From assembly GCF_013364195.1 (NCBI RefSeq), contig NZ_CP054918.1, forward strand, positions 4,329,001 to 4,393,000: 64,000 nt of DNA, given 5' to 3'. The DNA comes from Streptomyces sp. NA04227 (lineage in GTDB: Bacteria > Actinomycetota > Actinomycetes > Streptomycetales > Streptomycetaceae). Positions within the stretch are counted from its first letter, which is position 1. Each line of letters begins with the position of its first letter. This document shows, piece after piece, positions 34,353-42,101 of the stretch. The notes beneath the pieces are model-generated. The model did no database searches. It saw only the letters and a program-made list of their open reading frames with translations, and was not told the origin of the DNA. Both the position numbers and the translations under genes were made by a program.

Positions 34353-35000
34353 GTGATCACCCCTGCCCCGACGCCAACCGCCCCGACCGCACGCGCGGCA
34401 CGCCCCGCCGCCACCGACCCGGACCAGGCACATCGCGAACACTCCATAACCACCTGGGCACTTGCCGGCCGCGGCGGTGACGCCGAGGCCGTCGACCTCT
34501 TCGTGCGCGCGCTGCACAGGGACGTCCGCCATTACGTGACGTACCTCGGTGCCGACCCGCAGGCCGCGGACGACCTGACGCAGGAGACCTTCCTGCGGGC
34601 GCTGGGGAGTCTGCACCGGTTCGAGGGGCGTTCCTCGGCCCGGACCTGGCTGCTGTCCATCGCGCGCCGCGCGGTCGTCGACAGCATCAGGTACAGCTCC
34701 TGCCGCCCGCGGCTCTCCGACACCGGCGACTGGGAGGCGGCCGCCGAACGCACCCAGCCCCGCGACCTGCCCGGCTTCGACGACGGCATCGCGCTCGGCG
34801 AACTCCTCGCCGCACTGCCGGAGAACCGCCGGGAGGCGTTCGTGCTCACCCAACTCCTGGGCCTGCCCTACGCGGAGGCGGCCAGCGTCAGCGACTGCCC
34901 GGTGGGCACGGTGCGTTCCCGGGTCGCCCGCGCCCGTACCTCCCTGATCGCCTGGCTGGACGAGGCCGAGCAGGCGGCCCCGGCGCGGTCCGCGGCGTAG
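34353..35000 (+). CDS. ECF-type RNA polymerase sigma factor
   Basis: 215 residues. Region 2 reads FVRALHRDVRHYVTYLGADP then QAADDLTQETFLRALGSLHR, with ARTWLLSIARRAVVDSIRYS. Region 4 reads LLAALPENRREAFVLTQLLG then LPYAEAASVSDCPVGTVRSR, with the HTH. No anti-sigma gene follows; the upstream His/Met-rich membrane protein is the only nearby candidate sensor. The start is the GTG at 34353 with GAGAAGGA ten bases upstream; an N-terminal Pro/Thr/Ala stretch precedes region 2. A 20-bp-stem terminator follows. Being next to the phenazine cluster it could govern it, but that is only proximity. Confidence 0.87.
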   Translation: MITPAPTPTAPTARAARPAATDPDQAHREHSITTWALAGRGGDAEAVDLFVRALHRDVRHYVTYLGADPQAADDLTQETFLRALGSLHRFEGRSSARTWLLSIARRAVVDSIRYSSCRPRLSDTGDWEAAAERTQPRDLPGFDDGIALGELLAALPENRREAFVLTQLLGLPYAEAASVSDCPVGTVRSRVARARTSLIAWLDEAEQAAPARSAA

Positions 35001-35055
35001 GCCCCGCGCCGCGGTTCACCCGGGAAAGCGCCCTGTCCGGTACGAGAGCGGGCAG

Positions 35056-35145
35056 TGACAGGGAAATGACCGGTTGGGGCGCTCGGCCGGGGACTCGCGC
35101 CCGGCCGAGCGCCCCAACCCCCGCTTCGACCTCAACTCCCCTGTC
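35056..35145. terminator. Very strong nested terminator after the ECF sigma gene
   Basis: GGTTGGGGCGCTCGGCCGGG (35072-35091) pairs perfectly with 35100-35119 around an 8-nt loop, a 20-bp stem. Outside it TGACAGGG (35056-35063) pairs with CCCTGTCA (35138-35145). It insulates the phenazine cluster from upstream transcription. Confidence 0.85.
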
Positions 35146-35846
35146 ACTACGCTCCCTTCACCGCGCGGACACCGGAATCGGTACGGAATACGGCCGAATT
35201 GACGGGGCGAGGGCGACGCCCTTTGCCCGGACATCGAGAACGGCACGGCGGCGACTTCGTACCCGGACTCAGACGCGCACAACACCGTTGCTCCGTCAAA
35301 GAGTTGGGCGCACATCCCCGCCCACGCCCGTGTGAGCTGTGCCACAATGTCACCCGCGTCATGAGGTGTGCCGGCGCCGTAGAGGTCCCGATGCCCACGC
35401 ATCCCGCCATCGCTCCCGCCGGGTGCCGGAGAACTTTCGCCGAAGGTTCCGTGAGAAGCGGGAAAACGGAATTATTCCTTCCGTGTGATTACGCGTTCGG
35501 CCCTGGTCCTCGGTGGCCCTCTGGCCTCCAACTTCCTTGCTGAGTAGGGGAGTTGAGACCCTGTCCGGGATATGGAACGATGCTCCCTCTTGTCAGGGAG
35601 ATGTCCTTGATTGATCCCCTAGGTGTCGAAATGCTGGCGAGGTGAAAAATAAAATGGCCTCGGGGACCCCAGCGCGCGCATCTCGATGAGGCAACGGATG
35701 TTTGCGACCGCCGAGTCCCCGTCGGTAGGTTTTCGGCACCCCGGACAACTGTCCTGGTTGAACGCGCATCCATCGCAACTGGCTTCCCAGCAACTGGTCG
35801 AGCGCAGCTTGGATTTTCAGTTCCAAAGTCAATGGGAGTAATGGAT
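35146..35846. promoter_or_regulatory. Long leader/promoter region of the phenazine cluster
   Basis: About 700 bases without a supported gene. It holds the dyad ACGGAA-N7-TTCCGT (35466-35484) in an AT-rich patch, the shared 38-bp motif (35530-35567), and AT-richer sequence to the ribosome site GGGAG at 35834. Transcription of the whole cluster very likely starts here. No SARP-type heptamer repeats were recognised. Confidence 0.55.
35530..35567. promoter_or_regulatory. Copy 2 of the shared 38-bp motif, before phzB
   Basis: AACTTCCTTGCTGA, GGGGAGTTG and AGACCCTGTCCG match 11613-11650 in the same order and spacing, give or take one base. It is about 285 bp upstream of phzB, while the other copy is about 295 bp upstream of the P-loop/TPR gene. 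Possible operator of a common regulator. Confidence 0.55.
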
Positions 35847-36326
35847 ATGAGCGCCCCCGCGTCCGCCGAAGAAATTGCCGGCAACCGCGAAGCGAACCGA
35901 CGTATCGTCGAGCAGTACATGAACACCCGTGGTCAGGACCGCCTGCGCCGCCACGAGCTGTTCACCGAGGACGGCCAGGGTGGTCTGTGGACCACCGAGA
36001 CCGGCGAGCCCATCGTGATCAGTGGCCGCGACCGTCTCGGTGAGCACGCCGTCTGGTCCCTGAAGTGCTTCCCCGACTGGGCCTGGGTCGACATCGAGAT
36101 CTTCGACACCCAGGACCCCAACCAGTTCTGGGTCGAGTGCAACGGCCGCGGAAAGATCATTTTCCCCGGCTACGAGGAGGGGTTCTACGAGAACCACTTC
36201 ATCCACTACTTCCGTTTCGAGGACGGAAAGATCCGGCTCCAGCGTGAATTCATGAACCCGTGCCAGCAGTTCAAGGCCCTCGGCATCGAGGTGCCGCGCG
36301 TGAAGCGTGAAGGCATACCCACCTGA
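35847..36326 (+). CDS. phzB: PhzB/PhzA-like phenazine ring-condensation protein
   Basis: 159 residues of the NTF2-like/SnoaL fold. PhzA/B assist the head-to-tail condensation of two aminoketone molecules that gives the phenazine tricycle. The sequence follows Pseudomonas PhzA/B closely: GQDRLRRHELFTEDGQGGLW, HAVWSLKCFPDWAWV, QFWVECNGRGKIIFPGYEEG, YENHFIHYF and the end REGIPT. Only one copy is present, as in other actinomycetes, whereas Pseudomonas has phzA plus phzB. The start is ATG 35847 with GGGAG eight bases upstream; ATGs at 35832 and 35841 are too close to the ribosome site. First gene of the cluster. Confidence 0.93.
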   Translation: MSAPASAEEIAGNREANRRIVEQYMNTRGQDRLRRHELFTEDGQGGLWTTETGEPIVISGRDRLGEHAVWSLKCFPDWAWVDIEIFDTQDPNQFWVECNGRGKIIFPGYEEGFYENHFIHYFRFEDGKIRLQREFMNPCQQFKALGIEVPRVKREGIPT

Positions 36327-36380
36327 GCCGGGCCCGTGGCTGCACGGGTCGTCATTCACAAGTCTGCGGGGGAAGAGTTC

Positions 36381-37607
36381 GTGAATAATTCAGGGTTCTT
36401 AGACCGAGGCCTTCCCGCTGCCCAGCAGCCGGAATGGGAGCATCCGCATCAGGTTGCTCAGGTCCGCAATGTTCTGTCGGCGACCGACGCTCTCGTCAGT
36501 CCCGAACAGATCCTCGCGTTGCGGGAGTCGCTCGCCGATGTCGCCAGGGGTGAGGGTCTGGTTCTCCAGGCCGGCGACTGTGCCGAGCACCCGGACGAGT
36601 GCGGCGAAGCGCACATCGCCGCGAAGGCCGGTCTCGTCAACCGGCTCGCCGAGGCACTCGGCGAGCAGCCGGGGGTTCCGGTCCTGCGGGTGGGCCGGAT
36701 CGCCGGACAGTTCGCGAAGCCTCGCTCCAAGCCCACCGAAGAGATCGACGGCCTTGTGCTGCCCGCCTACCGGGGGCACATCGTCAACGCCCCCGAGGTC
36801 GACGAGCACAGCCGTCGGCCCGATCCGCTGCGCATGCTGATGTGCTTCATGGCCTCGCGCGAGGCGATGCAGCACCTCGGCTGGCGGCAGGGCGGCGACT
36901 GGGCCACTCGCGCGCCCGAGGACCGCGTGTGGTCCAGCCACGAGGCCCTGCTCATCGACTACGAGGAGCCGCAGCTCCGCAAGCTCGACGACGGCAGGCT
37001 CTGGCTGAGCTCCACCCACTGGCCGTGGATCGGTGAGCGCACCCGTCAACTCGACGGTGCCCACGTGGAGTTGCTGTCCAAGGTCGTCAACCCGGTCGCC
37101 TGCAAGGTCGGCCCCACGATGACCCCCGACGAGCTGCTCGAACTGTGTGCCCGTCTGGACCCGGAGCGCGAGCCCGGTCGCCTGACGCTCATCGTGCGGA
37201 TGGGCGCCGAGCAGATCGGCGAGCGACTTCCGGCCCTCGTCCGCGCCGTCCGGGACAACGGCCACCCGGTGCTGTGGTTCATCGATCCGATGCACGGCAA
37301 CACGGTGAAGCTTGCGGACGGCACCAAGAGCCGTGATGTGACGACCGTCTCCGACGAGGTGCGGCAGTTCCTGTCGTGTCTGGCCGAGGCGGGCGTCAGG
37401 GCGCACGGGCTGCACCTGGAAGCGAGCCCGTACGCGGTCGGCGAGTGCTTCGGCGGTTTCGGACCGCGCTCGGCGCCCGGCACGCACGGAACCGGCATGC
37501 CGAGTCTGTGCGACCCGCGGCTGGACCCGGACCAGGCCGCCGAGGTCGTGGCGGCGTGGTCGGACGTCCAGGCCGCACCCGCAGCTTCCGCTCTCAGCAA
37601 GGGGTAG
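36381..37607 (+). CDS. phzC: PhzC, class II DAHP synthase (bldA-type TTA codon near start)
   Basis: 408 residues. It condenses PEP and erythrose-4-phosphate to DAHP, feeding the shikimate route for phenazine. Class II signatures: [44 protein letters not shown]-like [20 protein letters not shown] and [16 protein letters not shown]. As a dedicated copy it probably escapes the feedback control of the primary enzyme. Start is the GTG at 36381 with GGGGGAAG six bases upstream. Codon 7 is TTA (36399-36401), so translation should need the bldA tRNA. It follows phzB by 54 bp. Confidence 0.94.
   Translation: MNNSGFLDRGLPAAQQPEWEHPHQVAQVRNVLSATDALVSPEQILALRESLADVARGEGLVLQAGDCAEHPDECGEAHIAAKAGLVNRLAEALGEQPGVPVLRVGRIAGQFAKPRSKPTEEIDGLVLPAYRGHIVNAPEVDEHSRRPDPLRMLMCFMASREAMQHLGWRQGGDWATRAPEDRVWSSHEALLIDYEEPQLRKLDDGRLWLSSTHWPWIGERTRQLDGAHVELLSKVVNPVACKVGPTMTPDELLELCARLDPEREPGRLTLIVRMGAEQIGERLPALVRAVRDNGHPVLWFIDPMHGNTVKLADGTKSRDVTTVSDEVRQFLSCLAEAGVRAHGLHLEASPYAVGECFGGFGPRSAPGTHGTGMPSLCDPRLDPDQAAEVVAAWSDVQAAPAASALSKG
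36399..36401 (+). promoter_or_regulatory. TTA codon at codon 7 of phzC (bldA control point)
   Basis: Reading from the GTG at 36381: Val/Met-Asn-Asn-Ser-Gly-Phe-Leu, with Leu encoded by TTA. It is one of only two in-frame TTA codons found by eye in the window. In Streptomyces TTA near a start makes translation depend on the developmental bldA tRNA. Confidence 0.85.
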
Positions 37608-37612
37608 AGGAC

Positions 37613-38236
37613 TTGACCACATCTCTTCGCGTCGAACCGTACGACCTTCCCAGCAGGGAAGATCTCCCGGTCGGCCCGGTCGACTGGCAGGTGAGCCCGG
37701 AGCGGGCCGTCCTGCTCATCCACGACATGCAGACCTACTTCCTGGAGCCGCTGGGCCAGGACATGCGCAGCCGCCTGGTCGACAACGCGGCCGCACTGCG
37801 CAAGGTCTGCGTGGAGCGGGGGATGCGGGTCGCCTACACCGCTCAGCCCGGTCGTATGACCGAACAGGACCGCGGACTGCTCCGCGACTTCTGGGGACCG
37901 GGGATGACCAGCTCCGAGGCCGACCGCTCCATCGTGGCCGAACTGGCCCCGCAGGCCTCGGACTGGAACCTCGTCAAGTGGCGCTACAGCGCCTTCTTCC
38001 GCACCGATCTGCTCCAGCGCATGCGGGAGGAGGGCCGTGACCAGCTGCTCATCGCCGGTGTGTACGGACACGTCGGCATCCTCACCACGGCGCTGGAGGC
38101 GTACACCAACGACATCCAGGTCTTCCTGGCCGCGGACGCCATCGGCGACTTCTCGGCCGAGCACCACCGGATGACGCTGGAGCACGCGGCGCGTGTCTGC
38201 GCCAAGGTCTCGGACGTGGACGGACTGGTGGCATGA
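37613..38236 (+). CDS. phzD: PhzD, isochorismatase-type hydrolase
   Basis: 207 residues, exactly the length of Pseudomonas PhzD. It cleaves the vinyl ether of 2-amino-2-desoxyisochorismate to trans-2,3-dihydro-3-hydroxyanthranilate. Catalytic Asp in [10 protein letters not shown] falls at residue 38, as in PhzD; Lys in [12 protein letters not shown] (residue 121) and [20 protein letters not shown] complete the site. The start is a TTG at 37613, chosen because it gives the family length and has AAGGGG at 37599-37604. It is five bases after phzC and overlaps phzE by four (ATGA). Confidence 0.94.
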   Translation: MTTSLRVEPYDLPSREDLPVGPVDWQVSPERAVLLIHDMQTYFLEPLGQDMRSRLVDNAAALRKVCVERGMRVAYTAQPGRMTEQDRGLLRDFWGPGMTSSEADRSIVAELAPQASDWNLVKWRYSAFFRTDLLQRMREEGRDQLLIAGVYGHVGILTTALEAYTNDIQVFLAADAIGDFSAEHHRMTLEHAARVCAKVSDVDGLVA

Positions 38237-40158
38237 GCATCGACAACGAGCCAACCGGGGCGCACGGCCACAGACCGGCCGATCTCCTCCAGGCCGTACT
38301 CGACGGCTCGGTCCGGGACTTCGCGCTGATCTGCCGCGACGGCGAGCACGGCCGCCGCGTACAGGTCCTCACCGGCGAGGTCGGCCACCACGAGTCGCTC
38401 GACGCGCTCGACCTCGGAGCCCGCGGCGGCGCGTCCGCGGGCGCCGGGGCGGACGGCAGCGACGTACTGGTGGTGGTGCCCTACCGCCAGCTCGCCGAGC
38501 GCGGCTACCCCGCGCCCGACGACGGCACCCCGCTCATCGCCATGACCGTGCAGCAGCAGGAGCACCACGCGGTGGCCTCGGTCCTGGACCGGCTGCCCCA
38601 GCACGCGGTGCGGCTGGCCAACGGGCGCTTCGAGCCCGACGACGCGGCGTACGCGCAGACCGTCAAGTCGGTCATCGCCGACGAGATAGGCACCGGCGAG
38701 GGCGCCAACTTCGTCATCAAGCGCACCTACCTCGCCGACATCACCGGCTACCGCCCCGAGCAGGCGTTCTCCGTCTTCGGCGAACTCCTGTCCCGGGAGC
38801 GCGGCGCGTACTGGACCTTCCTGGTGCAGACCCGCGACGCGACCCTGATCGGCGCCTCGCCCGAGCGTCACGTCAGCCTGGCCGACGGCGTCGCCACCAT
38901 GAATCCGATCAGCGGCACCTACCGCTACCCGGACGGCGGCCCGACCCTGGCCGGTCTGACCGAGTTCCTCGCCGACCGCAAGGAGGCCGAGGAGCTGTAC
39001 ATGGTGGTGGACGAGGAACTGAAGATGATGTGCCGGGTCTGCGAGCCCGGCACGGTGCAGGTGAACGGCCCGCATCTCAAGGAGATGGCGAAGGTCGCGC
39101 ACACCGAGTACCACATCACCGGAACCTCCGGCGCGGACATCCCCGAGGTGCTGCGCGCCACCATGTTCGCGCCCACCGTCACCGGCAGCCCGGTGGAGAG
39201 CGCGGCCCGCGTGATCCAGCGCTACGAGCCCGAGGGCCGCGGCTACTACAGCGGCATCATCGGCCTGGCCGGCACCGACGAGCAGGGCCGGCGCACCCTC
39301 GACTCCGCGATCCTCATCCGTACCGCCGTCCTGGAGCCCACCGGCAAGGTGGCCATCTCGGTCGGCTCCACCCTGGTACGCCACTCCGACCCGCAGGGCG
39401 AGGTGGCCGAGACCCGGGCCAAGGCGAAGGCGCTCCTGGAGGCCTTCGGCGAGCGTGCGCAGGGGAGTTCACCCGCGCAGGACCCGCGGATCCTCGACTC
39501 GCTCAAGAGCCGCAACGACGGCATCGCCGGGTTCTGGGTCGGACAGGACGCGGGCCGCGGCGTCACCTCCTCGCTGCTCGAAGGGCGCAAGGCCCTGGTG
39601 ATCGACGCCGAGGACACCTTCACCTCGATGCTCGACCACCAGCTGCGCGCACTGGGCCTCTCGGTCACCGTGCGCCGCTTCGACGAGACCTTCGAGGTCC
39701 GCGACCACGACGTGGTCCTGGTCGGCCCCGGCCCCGGTGACCCGCTGGCCACCGAGCACCCGAAGATCGCCGCCCTGGACAAGGTGGTCGGTGAACTCCT
39801 CGCCGAGCGGCACCCGTTCGTCGCGGTCTGCCTCAGCCACCAGGTCCTGTCCCGGCGGCTCGGCCTGCCGCTGGTCCGCCGCGAGCGCCCGAACCAGGGC
39901 ACCCAGCGGCAGATCGACCTGTTCGGTTCGCCGGAGCGGGTCGGCTTCTACAACACCTTCGAGGCCCGCAGCGCGACCGCGAACTGGACCGGCCCGGACG
40001 GCGAGCAGGTCGAGATCAGCCGCAACCCGGACACCGACGAGGTGCACGCGCTGCGCGGCGACCGATTCGCCTCGCTGCAGTTCCACGCGGAGTCCCTGCT
40101 GACCGTCGACGGTCCGCGGATCCTGACCGACATGTTCGAAGGGGTGCTCGCACCATGA
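38233..40158 (+). CDS. phzE: PhzE, 2-amino-2-desoxyisochorismate synthase
   Basis: 641 residues, a natural fusion of a TrpE/MenF-like chorismate domain (about residues 1-400) and a TrpG-like glutamine amidotransferase (about residues 450-641). Converts chorismate plus glutamine to 2-amino-2-desoxyisochorismate. Chorismate-domain signatures: [63 protein letters not shown]. The amidotransferase has [12 protein letters not shown], the nucleophile Cys in [20 protein letters not shown], and His-Glu in [10 protein letters not shown]. Coupled to phzD and phzF by ATGA overlaps. Confidence 0.95.
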   Translation: MSIDNEPTGAHGHRPADLLQAVLDGSVRDFALICRDGEHGRRVQVLTGEVGHHESLDALDLGARGGASAGAGADGSDVLVVVPYRQLAERGYPAPDDGTPLIAMTVQQQEHHAVASVLDRLPQHAVRLANGRFEPDDAAYAQTVKSVIADEIGTGEGANFVIKRTYLADITGYRPEQAFSVFGELLSRERGAYWTFLVQTRDATLIGASPERHVSLADGVATMNPISGTYRYPDGGPTLAGLTEFLADRKEAEELYMVVDEELKMMCRVCEPGTVQVNGPHLKEMAKVAHTEYHITGTSGADIPEVLRATMFAPTVTGSPVESAARVIQRYEPEGRGYYSGIIGLAGTDEQGRRTLDSAILIRTAVLEPTGKVAISVGSTLVRHSDPQGEVAETRAKAKALLEAFGERAQGSSPAQDPRILDSLKSRNDGIAGFWVGQDAGRGVTSSLLEGRKALVIDAEDTFTSMLDHQLRALGLSVTVRRFDETFEVRDHDVVLVGPGPGDPLATEHPKIAALDKVVGELLAERHPFVAVCLSHQVLSRRLGLPLVRRERPNQGTQRQIDLFGSPERVGFYNTFEARSATANWTGPDGEQVEISRNPDTDEVHALRGDRFASLQFHAESLLTVDGPRILTDMFEGVLAP

Positions 40159-41324
40159 AGATGGAGATCGCCTGGTGGGACCTGGACGGGTCCCCCGCCA
40201 CCGTGGAGAGCCTCGAAAAGCACCTGAGCGAGGACGGCGTCGCCCACAACTGGCAGTCCGTGGAGGGACTTCGGGAGAAGTTCTGGATCGCCGACCCGGA
40301 GGGCAAGCGCTGGGGCGCGGTCATGGTCTGGGACCAGGAGCGCCCGGCCGACCTGCCCGAGAACCTGGCCGCCGCGCTCATCGGCGCCCCGATCAGCCAC
40401 CGGGACCGCTTCGACGTCCAGGCCACCGTCCGCGGCGAGGGCCTGCTGCGGGTCCGTGACCGCGCGCACCGCTACGTCGTGGTCGACGCCTTCGCCACCG
40501 AGGTGCTGCGCGGCAACCCGGTCGCCGTGTTCTGGGACGCGGACGACCTGACCTCCGACCAGATGCAGCGCATCGCCAAGGAGATGAACCTCTCCGAGTC
40601 GGTGTTCCTGCTGTCGCCGACCGTCGAGGACGCGGACGTACGCACCCGTATCTTCACGCCGGTCAACGAACTCCCGTTCGCCGGGCACCCGTTGCTCGGT
40701 ACCGCCGTCGCGGTCGGCCTCGACCGCCGCGCGGACCACCTGCGCTTCGAGACCAAGATGGGCGTCGTGCCCTTCGAGGTCGACCGCACGCCCGCCGAGC
40801 AGTTCGGCGGCGGCGTCGCGTACATCTCGATGGAGCAGCCGATACCGGTCCACGAGCCCTACGAGCACGCCGAGGCGCTGCTTGAGGCACTCGGCATCGA
40901 CTCCTCCACGCTGCCGGTGGAGATCTACCGCAACGGCCCCCGGCACGTCTTCGTCGGACTGCCCGACGCCGACGCGCTCGCCGCGCTGCACCCCGACCAC
41001 CGGGCCCTGTCCGCCTTCCCGGACATGGCCGCCAACTGCTTCGCCCCCGAGGGCGAGCGCTGGCAGACCCGGATGTTCTCGCCCGCCTACGGCGTGGTCG
41101 AGGACGCGGCCACCGGCTCGGCGGCCGGCCCCCTCGCCATCCACCTGGCCCGGCACGGACTCGTGGAGTACGGCAAGACCATCGAGATCCACCAGGGTGT
41201 CCAACTCGGCCGCCGCGCGGTGATGTTCGCCGAGGCCACGCTGAAGGACGACAGCACCGAGCTCGACCGGGTGCGGGTGAGCGGGCACGGCACCGTCGCC
41301 TCCGAAGGCACCATCCACATCTGA
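40155..41324 (+). CDS. phzF: PhzF isomerase with an N-terminal YdhR-like domain (fusion)
   Basis: 389 residues instead of about 278. Residues ~106-389 are canonical PhzF, which isomerises 2,3-dihydro-3-hydroxyanthranilate to the reactive aminoketone: HRYVVVDAF, GNPVAVFWDADDL, catalytic Glu in MNLSESVF (E148, equivalent to E45), FTPVNELPFAGHPLLGT, VEDAATGSAAGPLAIHLARH. Residues 1-~104 form an extra domain ([40 protein letters not shown]) that resembles YdhR-type dimeric alpha/beta-barrel monooxygenases. No start codon occurs at the domain boundary, so it is a true in-frame fusion. ATG overlaps the phzE stop. Confidence 0.92.
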   Translation: MKMEIAWWDLDGSPATVESLEKHLSEDGVAHNWQSVEGLREKFWIADPEGKRWGAVMVWDQERPADLPENLAAALIGAPISHRDRFDVQATVRGEGLLRVRDRAHRYVVVDAFATEVLRGNPVAVFWDADDLTSDQMQRIAKEMNLSESVFLLSPTVEDADVRTRIFTPVNELPFAGHPLLGTAVAVGLDRRADHLRFETKMGVVPFEVDRTPAEQFGGGVAYISMEQPIPVHEPYEHAEALLEALGIDSSTLPVEIYRNGPRHVFVGLPDADALAALHPDHRALSAFPDMAANCFAPEGERWQTRMFSPAYGVVEDAATGSAAGPLAIHLARHGLVEYGKTIEIHQGVQLGRRAVMFAEATLKDDSTELDRVRVSGHGTVASEGTIHI

Positions 41325-41345
41325 CCGGACCTGAACGGAAGCGTC

Positions 41346-41990
41346 ATGAGCAGCGTCTACGAGAGTCTGACCGGGTCGGTCGACCTGCCCTTCCCCGAGT
41401 ACGACAACCCGCCGCCGAGCCCGATGGGCCTGGCGAAGCAGTGGACGGACCACGCCCGCGAGGTGGGTGTGCGCGAGCCCATGTCGCTGGCCCTGTCCAC
41501 CGTGGACGGCGAGGGCCGCTTGTCCAGCCGGATCTGCCAGATCATCGAAGTCGCCGAGGGCGGGCTGCTGTTCACCACGCACAGCACCAGCCGCAAGGGC
41601 CGCGAGATCGCCGAGAGCGGCCGGGCGACCGGGTTGTTCTACTGGCGCGAGACGGGCCAGCAGCTGTGTGTCTCGGGCCCGGTCGTCCAGCTCGACGACG
41701 CCGCCCACGACAAGTGGTGGATGGCCCGCGACCACCGGCTGCACACCATGACCGTCGCCTCCCGGCAGAGCGACGTCCTCGACGACCCGGCGGCGCTGCT
41801 CACCGAGGAGCGCCGCCAGGCCGAGATCGCCGGCGGCGGCCCGCTGCCGCGCCCCGACCGGTTCGTCGCGTACCAACTCCAGCCGGAATCGGTCGAGTTC
41901 TGGAACGCCGCCGCCTCCCGACTGCACCGCCGCCTGCGCTACGAGAAGCAGGACGGCGGCACCTGGAACGTCGTCAAGCTTGAGCCGTAG
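41346..41990 (+). CDS. phzG: PhzG, FMN-dependent PNPOx-like oxidase
   Basis: 214 residues of the pyridoxamine-phosphate-oxidase fold. PhzG oxidises the unstable hexahydro/tetrahydrophenazine intermediates towards (dihydro)phenazine carboxylates. Signatures: PMSLALSTVDGEGRLSSRIC, FTTHSTSRKGREIAESGRAT, FYWRETGQQLCVSGPV, VEFWNAAASRLHRRLRYEKQ. It starts 21 bp after phzF with GGAAG upstream. A short GC hairpin after the stop may mark the end of the core phz transcript. Confidence 0.93.
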   Translation: MSSVYESLTGSVDLPFPEYDNPPPSPMGLAKQWTDHAREVGVREPMSLALSTVDGEGRLSSRICQIIEVAEGGLLFTTHSTSRKGREIAESGRATGLFYWRETGQQLCVSGPVVQLDDAAHDKWWMARDHRLHTMTVASRQSDVLDDPAALLTEERRQAEIAGGGPLPRPDRFVAYQLQPESVEFWNAAASRLHRRLRYEKQDGGTWNVVKLEP

Positions 41991-42010
41991 TCGACGAACT
42001 CCCCACGCGA

Positions 42011-42033
42011 GGCCGCCTTTTGAGGGGGCGGCC
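42011..42033 (+). terminator. Weak GC hairpin after phzG
   Basis: GGCCGCC (42011-42017) pairs with GGCGGCC (42027-42033) around TTTTGAGGG. It could partly terminate or stabilise the core phz mRNA before the flavoprotein gene 69 bp further on. Confidence 0.4.
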
Positions 42034-42101
42034 CCGCGTCCGTCGCGCCCGCCCCGCACCGAGGCACCTCTCTCCTCCACCGCATGATTCGAAAGGCCGA
42101 G

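Noticed and set aside
35016..35543. Short frames in the phenazine leader
   Set aside because: They run through the terminator hairpin or end in random composition. The region is better explained as promoter and leader.
35847..36326. A separate phzA beside phzB
   Set aside because: Only one NTF2-like gene is present; actinomycete clusters generally have a single copy, so nothing is missing.
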